Positions 1 through 8,072 of a DNA stretch of 10,227 nucleotides are shown here, piece by piece (positions within the stretch are counted from its first letter, which is position 1; every line of letters starts with the position of its first letter). Made by a program: the position numbers and the translations under genes. Origin of the DNA: Mollicutes bacterium (lineage in GTDB: Bacteria; Bacillota_I; Bacilli_A; RF39; UBA660); assembly GCA_012510695.1 (NCBI GenBank), contig JAAZHN010000007.1:1-10227 (forward strand). The letters run 5' to 3'. The notes below the pieces were generated by a model. It did not search any database, was not told where the DNA came from, and was given only the letters and a program-made list of their open reading frames with translations.

Positions 1-258
1 AATTATTACCGGGATTAATGCCAATAAAGATATAAGCATTCTTTTTATATAATCTCTTTTTATAATAATGTTTATTAATAAGAAATATAATGGTAAAAAG
101 AATATAGCATAAAACAAGTAAGAATTAATTAAATGTTCAACATTTAAGCCTTTATTAATGATTAAAGATGTAATGGTAGCATAAATAATCCAAGTAATAA
201 TGATTAATCTACTTCCGTTAATAAATAATAGTTTATGCTTCGTACCAATTTGATCCAT
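1..258 (-). CDS. Unrecognised membrane protein, N-terminal 86 residues only
   Basis: An open frame of exactly 86 codons runs from an ATG at 258 to the left edge without a stop. It begins MDQIGTKHKLLFINGSRL and is strongly hydrophobic. Probable transmembrane segments are about residues 18-34 and 48-66, with a third starting near 74. The short basic loop KRDYIKR (67-73) lies between the second and third. This topology and the absence of a stop in AT-rich DNA support a real gene, although no family is recognisable from this fragment. The start sits inside polA, giving a 26-base overlap in another frame. An in-frame TAA two codons upstream rules out an earlier ATG. A weak AAAGG is 12 bases before the ATG. 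It is probably the next cistron of the same operon. A start at a later codon cannot be excluded. Confidence 0.68.
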   Translation of the reverse strand, partial: MDQIGTKHKLLFINGSRLIIITWIIYATITSLIINKGLNVEHLINSYLFYAIFFLPLYFLLINIIIKRDYIKRMLISLLALIPVII

Positions 259-2776
259 AATTTATTCCAACCTTTAATGGTACGCTTAGTTTGACAGTAT
301 TATCCATTATTTCAGTAACAAGTTTTTCTAATTCTTCTTTTTCACTTTCTATTACATCAAATATCAATTCATCATGCACAGTTAAAATCATTTTACTTTG
401 GAAATTTTTAACTCTTAATTCTTGATCAATTTCCACCATTGCTTTTTTAATTATATCCGCGCTTGATCCTTGGATTGGGGTATTAAGGGCTATTCTATTA
501 CCGCTTTGTCTAACCATATAAGAAGAACTCTTTAATTCATCAATTACTCTTCTTCGGTTCATCATTGTAGTTACATAACCAAAATCATTAGCAAACTCTA
601 CTATTTCATCCATGTATTTTTTAACACTTGGATAAACTTCAAAATATCTTTCAATAAATCTTTTAGCTTCTTTTGGCGAAAGGTTTGTTCCTTCACTAAG
701 TCCATAATCACTTATTCCATAAACTATGCCAAAAACAACTGCTTTTGCATTACTTCTCATTTCTTTAGTAACTGCTTCTTCACTCACATTATATAATTTA
801 GAAGCAACCTCAATATGAATATCTTGATCATTTTTAAATGCTTCGATTAATTCTTTAGATTCAGCTAAGTGAGCTAGAAGTCTTAATTCAATTTGTGAAT
901 AGTCCGCACTTAAAATTAAATCATATTCTGGAATAAATGCCATTCTTATTTTTCTTCCCTCTTCATCACGAATGGGAATGTTTTGTAAATTTGGCTCAGT
1001 TGATGAAAGTCTTCCTGTTCTTGTTAAACCTTGTTTAAAGATTGTATGAATTTTATCATTTTCATCAATATAATTACTTAAACCTTCTAAATATGTAGAT
1101 TGAATTTTTTTATAATTACGGTAATCTAAAATTAATGGAATTATTGGATGTGAATCTTTTAATTTATTTAAAACAGAAGCATCAGTACTATAACCAGTCT
1201 TCCCTTTTTTACCAAATGGTAATTTTAGTTTATCAAATAATATTTCTCCTAGTTGTTTGGGACTTGAAATATTAAATATTTCTCTAGCTTCATCATAAAT
1301 TTTATTTTCTAAAATATCTAATTTAGCTTGCATAGATAAACGCATATCTTCAAGTTTGTTTTTATTTACTTTAACACCTTGAATTTCCATTTTTGCTAAA
1401 ACATTAATTAAAGGCATTTCAATATTATTAAATAAATCACTCATATTTAAACTGTTTATTTTATTTATTACTACTTCTTTTTGCTCATAAATATACTTAG
1501 CTTTATAAGCTACGATTGTTTCTAAATTTTGAAAATTATTTTTCTTAAATTGATCATAAGAAATAACCATTTCTTCATTCATAATTTGTCCTAAATCATC
1601 TTTAGTAATCCCAAGTAAATAATTACCAATCATCAAATCATAATAATTATTTTCAATATCCATTTTTAGTAAGCAAATGTTTTTCTTTAAATCAAATGTA
1701 TATTTTTCTGAATCTTGATATTTATTAAGTAAGTCTTTAACTATACTTTTGTCAATAAAATAACTATTTTCACCATCATAAATTCCCATTCCTAAAATAT
1801 TTGCATAATGATAATTAATTTGATCTGCTTCAATATAGTAGGCAAAAGGTTTGGTTAAATTAATACTACTCAAATCACTTATAATATTAACCCTCATTAA
1901 TTCTTGGGGTTTGTTTTTCTCTAAATTTTTTAAGAATGATTTAAATTCTAATCTTTCATACATTTCTTTTAACTCATGGGAATACTCATTAGTGAACTTT
2001 GTTTCTTCAAGATTAAATTCATAAGGTATATCTTGAAATATTGTCGCGATTTCTTTTGATAAAAACGCATTATCTTTATCTTTTAGTAACTTATCTTTAA
2101 CACTTCCTGTAATTTTATCAATATTATCATATATATTCTCAATTGTTGTATATTCACTAATCAACTTAGTCGCTGTTTTTTCACCTATTCCTTTTACTCC
2201 AGGAATATTATCCGATGGATCACCCGCTAGGGCTTTAAAATCGATCATATTAATCGGTGGAAAGCCAAAATCTTTAGTAAAAGATTCAACATCATAACGG
2301 ATATTACCTTTTTGTTTAAGTAGTTTCATCTCAATTTGAGGAGAGATTAATTGTAATAAGTCTTTATCTGAAGAAATGATTGTTCCCACAAAATTAGGAT
2401 CTTTAATTGTTTCTTTAGCAAGTGCTCCGATTATATCATCTGCCTCATAGTTATCTATTTCATAATATTTAATTCCCATTGCATTAAGAAGTTCTCTTGC
2501 AACAGGCATTTGTAATTTTAATTCTTCAGGAGTTTCACTTCTTCCAGCTTTATAGTCTTCATATTTATCATGACGAAATGTTTTTCCAATATCAAATGCC
2601 ACTGCCATATAACTAGGATTTTCTTCTTCGATTATTTTATTTAACATTGAAACAAAACCGTATAAGGCATTAGTTGGAAATCCACTTTGGTTTTTCATAA
2701 TAATTCCTGAATATGAAGTTGCATAATAACTTCTAAACATTAAATTATTTCCATCGATTAAAATTACATTTTTCAT
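233..2776 (-). CDS. polA: DNA polymerase I with 5'-3' nuclease, degenerate proofreading domain
   Basis: Repair and primer-removal polymerase of the A family, 847 residues, full length. The 5' nuclease (1 to about 290) is intact: IDGNN with D8, FDIGKTFRHDKYEDYKAGR from 61, EADD at 111-114, SSDKDLLQL from 135, and GDPSDNIPGVKGIGEKTA at 185-202 with its helix-hairpin-helix. The 3'-5' exonuclease-like domain (about 305-435) has lost most metal-binding acids: the DTE motif reads Y-I-E near 314-316, and the later Asp positions are Lys or other residues. This matches the non-proofreading Bacillus and Thermus enzymes. The polymerase domain carries TRTGRLSSTEPNLQNIP at 585-601, motif A DYSQIELR with D625, motif B R674..K678...F682...Y686, QGSSAD at 769-774, and motif C VHDE at 800-803. 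Motif B has V681 where Asn is normal, and GNRIALN replaces the usual ERxAxN. The start at 2776 lies 14 bases after the polC stop. Confidence 0.97.
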   Translation of the reverse strand: MKNVILIDGNNLMFRSYYATSYSGIIMKNQSGFPTNALYGFVSMLNKIIEEENPSYMAVAFDIGKTFRHDKYEDYKAGRSETPEELKLQMPVARELLNAMGIKYYEIDNYEADDIIGALAKETIKDPNFVGTIISSDKDLLQLISPQIEMKLLKQKGNIRYDVESFTKDFGFPPINMIDFKALAGDPSDNIPGVKGIGEKTATKLISEYTTIENIYDNIDKITGSVKDKLLKDKDNAFLSKEIATIFQDIPYEFNLEETKFTNEYSHELKEMYERLEFKSFLKNLEKNKPQELMRVNIISDLSSINLTKPFAYYIEADQINYHYANILGMGIYDGENSYFIDKSIVKDLLNKYQDSEKYTFDLKKNICLLKMDIENNYYDLMIGNYLLGITKDDLGQIMNEEMVISYDQFKKNNFQNLETIVAYKAKYIYEQKEVVINKINSLNMSDLFNNIEMPLINVLAKMEIQGVKVNKNKLEDMRLSMQAKLDILENKIYDEAREIFNISSPKQLGEILFDKLKLPFGKKGKTGYSTDASVLNKLKDSHPIIPLILDYRNYKKIQSTYLEGLSNYIDENDKIHTIFKQGLTRTGRLSSTEPNLQNIPIRDEEGRKIRMAFIPEYDLILSADYSQIELRLLAHLAESKELIEAFKNDQDIHIEVASKLYNVSEEAVTKEMRSNAKAVVFGIVYGISDYGLSEGTNLSPKEAKRFIERYFEVYPSVKKYMDEIVEFANDFGYVTTMMNRRRVIDELKSSSYMVRQSGNRIALNTPIQGSSADIIKKAMVEIDQELRVKNFQSKMILTVHDELIFDVIESEKEELEKLVTEIMDNTVKLSVPLKVGINYGSNWYEA

Positions 2777-2785
2777 TTTTACACA

Positions 2786-2790
2786 TCCTT
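2786..2790 (-). promoter_or_regulatory. Ribosome binding site of polA
   Basis: AAGGA on the minus strand, nine bases before the polA ATG, in the 14-base gap after the polC stop. An out-of-frame ATG overlaps its end (2784-2786), but the reading frame from 2776 is the one that gives the complete 5' nuclease motif. Confidence 0.65.
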
Positions 2791-5700
2791 TTAAAATAAA
2801 CTTAACTGGCTACTTTCAGGAAGGTCATCTAAAACATTTAAACTTCTTAATCGTTCAATAGTTGTTGAATTAACCTTACCTCTTCCTTGTAAGTCTTCAA
2901 TACTTATAAATTCACTTTTATCTCTTTCTTCAATGATCTTTTTTAAGACCATTTCCCCCATTCCATCAAGGGCTTTAAAAGGAATTAGTAAACTTTTTTT
3001 ATCTTCAGAAATTAAAAAGTTTTTTGAATCAGACTCTTTAAGATTAATATTTTTAAAATTAAATCCTCTTAAGTGCATCTCATAGGCTATTTCTAAAGTT
3101 GCTAAAACATCTATTTCTTTTTTTGAGGCTTCAAATCTTTTACTTTTAATTTCTTCAATTTTTCTTCTAATTGCTTCTTGTCCACCAATCATCGCTTCAA
3201 CATCAAAATCTGAAGTACGAACACTAAAGTAAGCAGAATAATATTCAATTGGATAATGATACTTAAACCAAGCAACACGATATGACATCATGACATAAGC
3301 AGTCGCGTGAGCTTTAGGAAATAGATACTTGATTTTTCCACAAGATTCTATAAACCAAGCAGGGACATTTTTTTCTTCCATGTTCTTTTTCATCTCTGCC
3401 CAGTCTTCTGGACGTTTAGAAGCCATACCTTTACGAACAAATTCTGATATTTTAAAGGCATAACTTGGTTCTAAATCATATTTAATTAAAGTATTCATAA
3501 TATCATCACGACAACCATGAGCTTCTTTTAAGGTAGCAATTCCATTAACAATAATATCTCTAACATTATTCGCCCAAACATCGGTTCCATGAGCAAGCCC
3601 ACAAATTTTAACTATTTCCATAAATGTAGTTGGCCTAGTATCTGCAAGCATCCTAATTGCAAAATTAGTACCAAACTCTGGTAAGCCTAAAGTTGCGGTT
3701 GGATAACCAAGTTGTTCTTCAGTTAAACCGATTGTTTCACATGAATTAAACATGTTAATAACATTTTGATCATCAAATGGAACATCTTCAATTTTTACTC
3801 CTGATATATCCTCTAAATATTTTAACATTGTCGGATCAACATGACCTAATATATCTAATTTTAAAACATTATCATGAATTGCATGGAAATCAAAATGAGT
3901 TGTATACCAAGTATTACTTGGATCATCAGCAGGATACTGATAAGGGCTAAAATCATATATATCCATATAACTTGGAATAACAATTATTCCGCCAGGATGT
4001 TGACCTGTTGTTCTTTTTACTCCTACACAACCATTTGCCAATCTTTCAATTTCTGGAACTCTTAGAGTAATATTTTTATTTTCTAAATAACCTTTAACAA
4101 AACCAAATGCAGTTTTATCCGCGACTGTACCAATTGTACCCGCTCTAAAGACATTATCTTCCCCGAATAATGTTTTTGTATAATCATGAATATCTGCTTG
4201 ATTATCTCCAGAGAAATTAAGGTCTATATCTGGAACTTTCTCTGCTTTAAAACCTAAGAAAGTCGCAAAAGGAATTGCTTGCCCTTCTTTTTGCATCATT
4301 TCTCCACAACTACATTTTTTATCAGGTAAATCATAACCACTTTCATAATCTTTACCAAGTGATTTACCATCTATTTCAAAAATACTTATCTTGCATTTTG
4401 GACATAAATAATGTGGTGGCAAAGGATTAACTTCCGTAATTCCCATCATAGTTGCAACAAATGAAGAACCAACAGACCCTCTTGAGCCAACAAGATAACC
4501 ATCATCTTCACTTTTTCTAACTAATTTTTCAGCAATTAAGTAAAGAACTGAATAACCATTTTGAATGATTCCACTAAGTTCTGCTTCAATTCTCTCTTCA
4601 ACTATACTAGGTAATTTTTCACCATAAATATTTTTAGCTTTCTTATATACCATCTCTTTAGTTATTTCATCAGAATTTTCCATCTTTGGTGGATAAAGGT
4701 CCTTTTTAGTTATTTCTAATTCTTCAATTTCATCAGCTATTAAATTAGGATTTTTAATTACATACTCATATTTTTCTTCAGGAGTTAAATATGGAAATTG
4801 CTCTAGCATATCTTTTGTTGTTCTAAAGTGTTGGGAAGGTATTTCTCTAATTTCACTTCTATTTAATGGATGTCTTCCGACATTAGGGGTATTTTGATTA
4901 ATTATTATTTCTCTATAAATTTTATCTTCAACTGTTAAATGATGAACATCACCAGTCGCGCATATAGGCTTATTCAATGATTTAGCAACCCGAATAATTT
5001 TCTTTTGATTATTAATTAATTCTGCTTCATTTTCAAATTCTTTTAAATCAATTAAGTATGAACCTTGAGCTGGCGGAATTATTTCAATATAATCATAATA
5101 AGACATAATATTAGATAATTCTTCATCATCTTTTCTTCTTGCTTCATTAAATACTTCCCCATTAAAACAACTACTACCAATTAGTAATCCTTCTCTATAC
5201 TTATCTAAAACATTTCTTGGTACCCTTGGTACTTTATACAAATATTTAGTATTAGCTAAAGAAATAATTCTGTAAAGATTTTTTAACCCTACTTCATTTT
5301 TAGCTAAAACATTTAAATGAAATGTTCTAGAAAACTTACTTGTATCATGATTTTCTAAGTTATTTAATAAATCTGTTATTGTTTTAACTTGTTGATTGGC
5401 AAATATTTTTGCCATTTTAAAATATACTTTAGCAGTCCCCGTTGCATCATAATCAGCACGGTGATGTGAATCTTCATCAAAGTCAATTTCATATCTTTTA
5501 ACAAGTGCAGATAAGTTATGTCTTGCTTCATTAGGTGAAATAAGTCTACTCATTTCCATTGTATCAAGTAGTGTATTAGTAAAAGGTTTTAGTGAATACT
5601 TCTTTATCGCACTTTCTAAAAATGATAAATCAAATAAAGCATTATGAGCAATTAATGGTAAATCTCCATACCAATTAATAAAATCTAAAACTACTTCTTG

Positions 5701-7077
5701 TTCACTTCTTTTTCCCTTAAGCATTGCATCAGTAATTCCAGTAATCTCTGTAATTTTTTCAGGTAATTTTCTTTTAGGATCAATAAGTTCATTAAATGCC
5801 TCTAGGATTTCTCCATTTTGAATTTTAACCGCACCTATTTCAATTATTTGATCTTCACCACCAGCATTAAAACCAGTTGTTTCTGTATCAAATACAACAA
5901 ATGTATCATTCATTAAATTATAGTCTTGAGGATTAACTACCATCTTAACTTCATTATCATAAACATTTAATTCCGCACCATATATAACTTTTATCCCATG
6001 AGCTGCCTTAAAAGCATCAGGATAACTTTGCAAACAACTATGATCAGTAATTGCGATGGCTTTGTGGCCATAATTTTTAGCAGTTTCAATTAAACTGGTA
6101 GGTGAAATGAGTCCATCCATTTGACTCATAAAAGTATGAGCATGTAATTCAACTCTTTTTTCTTCATGATCATCAGTTATAATTATATCCTTTGAAGGAA
6201 TAGTTTCTATATCATCAATATTTAAAACTAAATCTTTAGAAAAAGAATCATCTTTTATATTACCTTTTATTTTATACCAATTACCTTGTTTTAATTTCTT
6301 ATTTAAATTAGCAATTTCTTCTTCATCTCTTGAAAATATTTTTCCATAAATACTATCAGTTTTATCACTTAATTTCAAAGTGAAAATTTTTAAATTAGCT
6401 TTACTAGTATTAATCAATTCAATCCCAAAAATAAAAACTTCAACTACCACATTAAATTCTGGTCCCATTATGTTTTTAATATCGATCGTTTTACCTCTAA
6501 TTTTTCTTCCTAAAATAACTTCATTTTCAACTACTTTTTTTGAGGTTGCTTTTACAACTGCTGATTTTTTCTCTTCTTTTAACAATTCTTTTATCGCTCT
6601 TGATTTATCTTCATTTATTTCAATATCAATAAATATATCTACAACACCTAATTGCTCTAATTTCTTTAACCATTTCTTACTTAATCTATTTAAAGTATTG
6701 TATTCATTTTTATTTGTTACTTCTATTTTGATTAAATTATCAGTAAAATTTAAGTCTGCTAATGTTAATCCCCTTAAAGAAGGTGTATCAATAAGTGCTT
6801 GATTAAAATAATTTTCAATTGTTTCTTTTAAGTTCTTATGATCTAAATTTTTAACCGAACAAGATAAATTAATCTTATTAACCCCTGGTATTCCTTCATC
6901 ACATTTTTCTATTAATTTTTTAAATACTTCATAATCCAAAATATTATGACAATCTAAAATAATATCCCATTCTTTTTTACTTTTATGGACAATAACCTTT
7001 TCAATTGAAACATTATCAAATTCATTTCCATAATCATAACCAATTTTATCTAAAAATCTTTTTAACTTATTGTCCAT
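2791..7077 (-). CDS. polC: DNA polymerase III PolC-type, proofreading replicative polymerase
   Basis: Main replicase of low-GC Gram-positives, 1428 residues from the ATG at 7077, close to the usual PolC length of about 1430-1440. Domains in order: PolC-specific N-terminal domain (1 to about 170); OB fold (about 195-295); PHP domain with LHAH (H312, H314), ITDH (D345, H346) and GDVHH (D710, H712); a DEDDh 3'-5' exonuclease inserted in the PHP domain (FDTET D397/E399, D483 in HNALFD, H539 and D544 in HHRADYD), apparently active; zinc site C892/C895/C922/C924; catalytic PDIDLNFSG (D950, D952) and LKLDILG (D1075); GTDVWANN at 1164-1171; FPKAHATAYV at 1253-1262; a helix-hairpin-helix near 1367-1395; and a C-terminal clamp-binding motif QLSLF (1424-1428). 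A Met ten codons upstream (7107) is possible but would overlap the previous gene by 28 bases. The chosen ATG has GGAGG six bases before it and lies two bases after the upstream TGA. Confidence 0.97.
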   Translation of the reverse strand: MDNKLKRFLDKIGYDYGNEFDNVSIEKVIVHKSKKEWDIILDCHNILDYEVFKKLIEKCDEGIPGVNKINLSCSVKNLDHKNLKETIENYFNQALIDTPSLRGLTLADLNFTDNLIKIEVTNKNEYNTLNRLSKKWLKKLEQLGVVDIFIDIEINEDKSRAIKELLKEEKKSAVVKATSKKVVENEVILGRKIRGKTIDIKNIMGPEFNVVVEVFIFGIELINTSKANLKIFTLKLSDKTDSIYGKIFSRDEEEIANLNKKLKQGNWYKIKGNIKDDSFSKDLVLNIDDIETIPSKDIIITDDHEEKRVELHAHTFMSQMDGLISPTSLIETAKNYGHKAIAITDHSCLQSYPDAFKAAHGIKVIYGAELNVYDNEVKMVVNPQDYNLMNDTFVVFDTETTGFNAGGEDQIIEIGAVKIQNGEILEAFNELIDPKRKLPEKITEITGITDAMLKGKRSEQEVVLDFINWYGDLPLIAHNALFDLSFLESAIKKYSLKPFTNTLLDTMEMSRLISPNEARHNLSALVKRYEIDFDEDSHHRADYDATGTAKVYFKMAKIFANQQVKTITDLLNNLENHDTSKFSRTFHLNVLAKNEVGLKNLYRIISLANTKYLYKVPRVPRNVLDKYREGLLIGSSCFNGEVFNEARRKDDEELSNIMSYYDYIEIIPPAQGSYLIDLKEFENEAELINNQKKIIRVAKSLNKPICATGDVHHLTVEDKIYREIIINQNTPNVGRHPLNRSEIREIPSQHFRTTKDMLEQFPYLTPEEKYEYVIKNPNLIADEIEELEITKKDLYPPKMENSDEITKEMVYKKAKNIYGEKLPSIVEERIEAELSGIIQNGYSVLYLIAEKLVRKSEDDGYLVGSRGSVGSSFVATMMGITEVNPLPPHYLCPKCKISIFEIDGKSLGKDYESGYDLPDKKCSCGEMMQKEGQAIPFATFLGFKAEKVPDIDLNFSGDNQADIHDYTKTLFGEDNVFRAGTIGTVADKTAFGFVKGYLENKNITLRVPEIERLANGCVGVKRTTGQHPGGIIVIPSYMDIYDFSPYQYPADDPSNTWYTTHFDFHAIHDNVLKLDILGHVDPTMLKYLEDISGVKIEDVPFDDQNVINMFNSCETIGLTEEQLGYPTATLGLPEFGTNFAIRMLADTRPTTFMEIVKICGLAHGTDVWANNVRDIIVNGIATLKEAHGCRDDIMNTLIKYDLEPSYAFKISEFVRKGMASKRPEDWAEMKKNMEEKNVPAWFIESCGKIKYLFPKAHATAYVMMSYRVAWFKYHYPIEYYSAYFSVRTSDFDVEAMIGGQEAIRRKIEEIKSKRFEASKKEIDVLATLEIAYEMHLRGFNFKNINLKESDSKNFLISEDKKSLLIPFKALDGMGEMVLKKIIEERDKSEFISIEDLQGRGKVNSTTIERLRSLNVLDDLPESSQLSLF

Positions 7078-7079
7078 CT

Positions 7080-8072
7080 TCATCCTCCATATACCAATTC
7101 TTGACAAAAATTCTTCTGAGTATTAATTAACTCAGTATTAAATTCATAAATCTTCTGTGACATTTCTCTAAACACATTTTCATAATCTTTATTTCTTAAC
7201 TGAGACATAATAACTAACAAATAAGGATTATTTCCTATAGAAATACCAGCATCATGATAATATACATCCCACATGCCATATTTATGATAAAACTTCGTTT
7301 CTTCAATGTTTAAAGCATTATAATAATCACTATTCATTGCTTCTTTTAATAGATTTGAGTTTTCATTATTAAGATTAATTAATTCATTGATTCTTAACAT
7401 ATAACTAGTTATTTCTTTAATGTTACTAATTCCATAACCATTATCATCCATCAAATTAACCGCAGACATCTCTTTACCTAAAGTTCTTAAATTAGTTAAC
7501 TTTATATAATCAACAAGCATTGCATGAGCAGTATTATCACTATAATTTCCAACATACCTTATTAAATCCTTAATAGATATTTCACTATTTAATTGATGTT
7601 TTTCCATACCTAAAGAATTATTCTTTTTATGATTTTTCTTATAGATAAGATTATGATTTAAGTCAATTTCACCTTGATTTGATAATTCAACTAAATAAAT
7701 TAAATCAAGCAACTTATATAAACTAGCAGCATAATAACTCTTAGTAGTATTTAATTTAATTAAATAATTATTATTTAAATTTTGATAATGATAACTAAGG
7801 TTATGTTCTTCACCATAAACTCTTATTTTTTCAGTTAAAGAGTTTATTTCTTCTGTTTCCATTTCTTCAGAAAACTCAGAAGCCAAACACTCATTAAATG
7901 CCTTTTGTTTTCGTGCTTCTTCTTCTTTTCTTTTTGCTTCTGCTTTATTTTTTTCGGTAATTATTATTGCTTGTTCTAAATGATGTCTTCTTATTACACC
8001 TTGAAAATAATAGGTTCCACCACCTATTAAAAATATTAAAAACAAGATAAGAGGTCGATTGCGTTTCTTCAT
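7080..8072 (-). CDS. Membrane-anchored class A beta-lactamase-like serine hydrolase
   Basis: A 330-residue predicted extracytoplasmic serine hydrolase of the penicillin-recognising superfamily. Residues 1-7 are basic and 8-24 are a hydrophobic segment with no clear cleavage site, which suggests an N-terminal anchor. Residues 30-60 are a Lys/Glu/Arg/Ala-rich, probably helical stalk. The catalytic domain (about 78-315) shows the three superfamily motifs: SxxK as S117-L-Y-K120, S178-D179-N180, and K264-Y265-G266 in place of KTG, followed by H273-D-A-G-I. I see no ExxxN omega-loop motif between SDN and KYG, so the deacylating Glu of true class A beta-lactamases appears absent. A peptidoglycan peptidase-like or other acyl-enzyme role is therefore at least as likely as beta-lactam hydrolysis. 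There are only two cysteines, C62 and C323, flanking the catalytic domain, and they could form a disulfide. The start at 8072 is set by a strong Shine-Dalgarno and overlaps the dnaE stop by one base. The substrate is unknown. Confidence 0.85.
   Translation of the reverse strand: MKKRNRPLILFLIFLIGGGTYYFQGVIRRHHLEQAIIITEKNKAEAKRKEEEARKQKAFNECLASEFSEEMETEEINSLTEKIRVYGEEHNLSYHYQNLNNNYLIKLNTTKSYYAASLYKLLDLIYLVELSNQGEIDLNHNLIYKKNHKKNNSLGMEKHQLNSEISIKDLIRYVGNYSDNTAHAMLVDYIKLTNLRTLGKEMSAVNLMDDNGYGISNIKEITSYMLRINELINLNNENSNLLKEAMNSDYYNALNIEETKFYHKYGMWDVYYHDAGISIGNNPYLLVIMSQLRNKDYENVFREMSQKIYEFNTELINTQKNFCQELVYGG
7084..7088 (-). promoter_or_regulatory. Ribosome binding site deciding the polC start
   Basis: GGAGG on the minus strand, formed by the last two Gly codons of the serine hydrolase (GGA GGA TGA). 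It is six bases from the ATG at 7077 (MDNKLKRF) and directly abuts the in-frame ATG at 7083 (MKMDNK), which is too close for normal initiation. This favours 7077, although 7083 would give an ATGA overlap. A start at 7107 has no comparable site tied to it. Confidence 0.78.

Noticed and set aside
2777..2790. Possible terminator or promoter between polC and polA
   Set aside because: The gap is only 14 bases, has no inverted repeat and is occupied by the polA ribosome binding site.
3874..4065. Plus-strand open frame of 63 codons within polC
   Set aside because: It lies opposite the conserved polymerase core of polC, and nothing independent supports it.
6380..6802. Plus-strand open frame of 140 codons opposite the polC N-terminal region
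   Set aside because: It is the complement of a well-supported polC segment. Its Ile/Phe/Ser-rich composition is what AT-rich antisense DNA gives, and it has no recognisable motif.
7078..7107. Longer polC start at 7107
   Set aside because: The extra ten residues resemble no PolC N-terminus and overlap the hydrolase by 28 bases. GGAGG sits correctly for the ATG at 7077.
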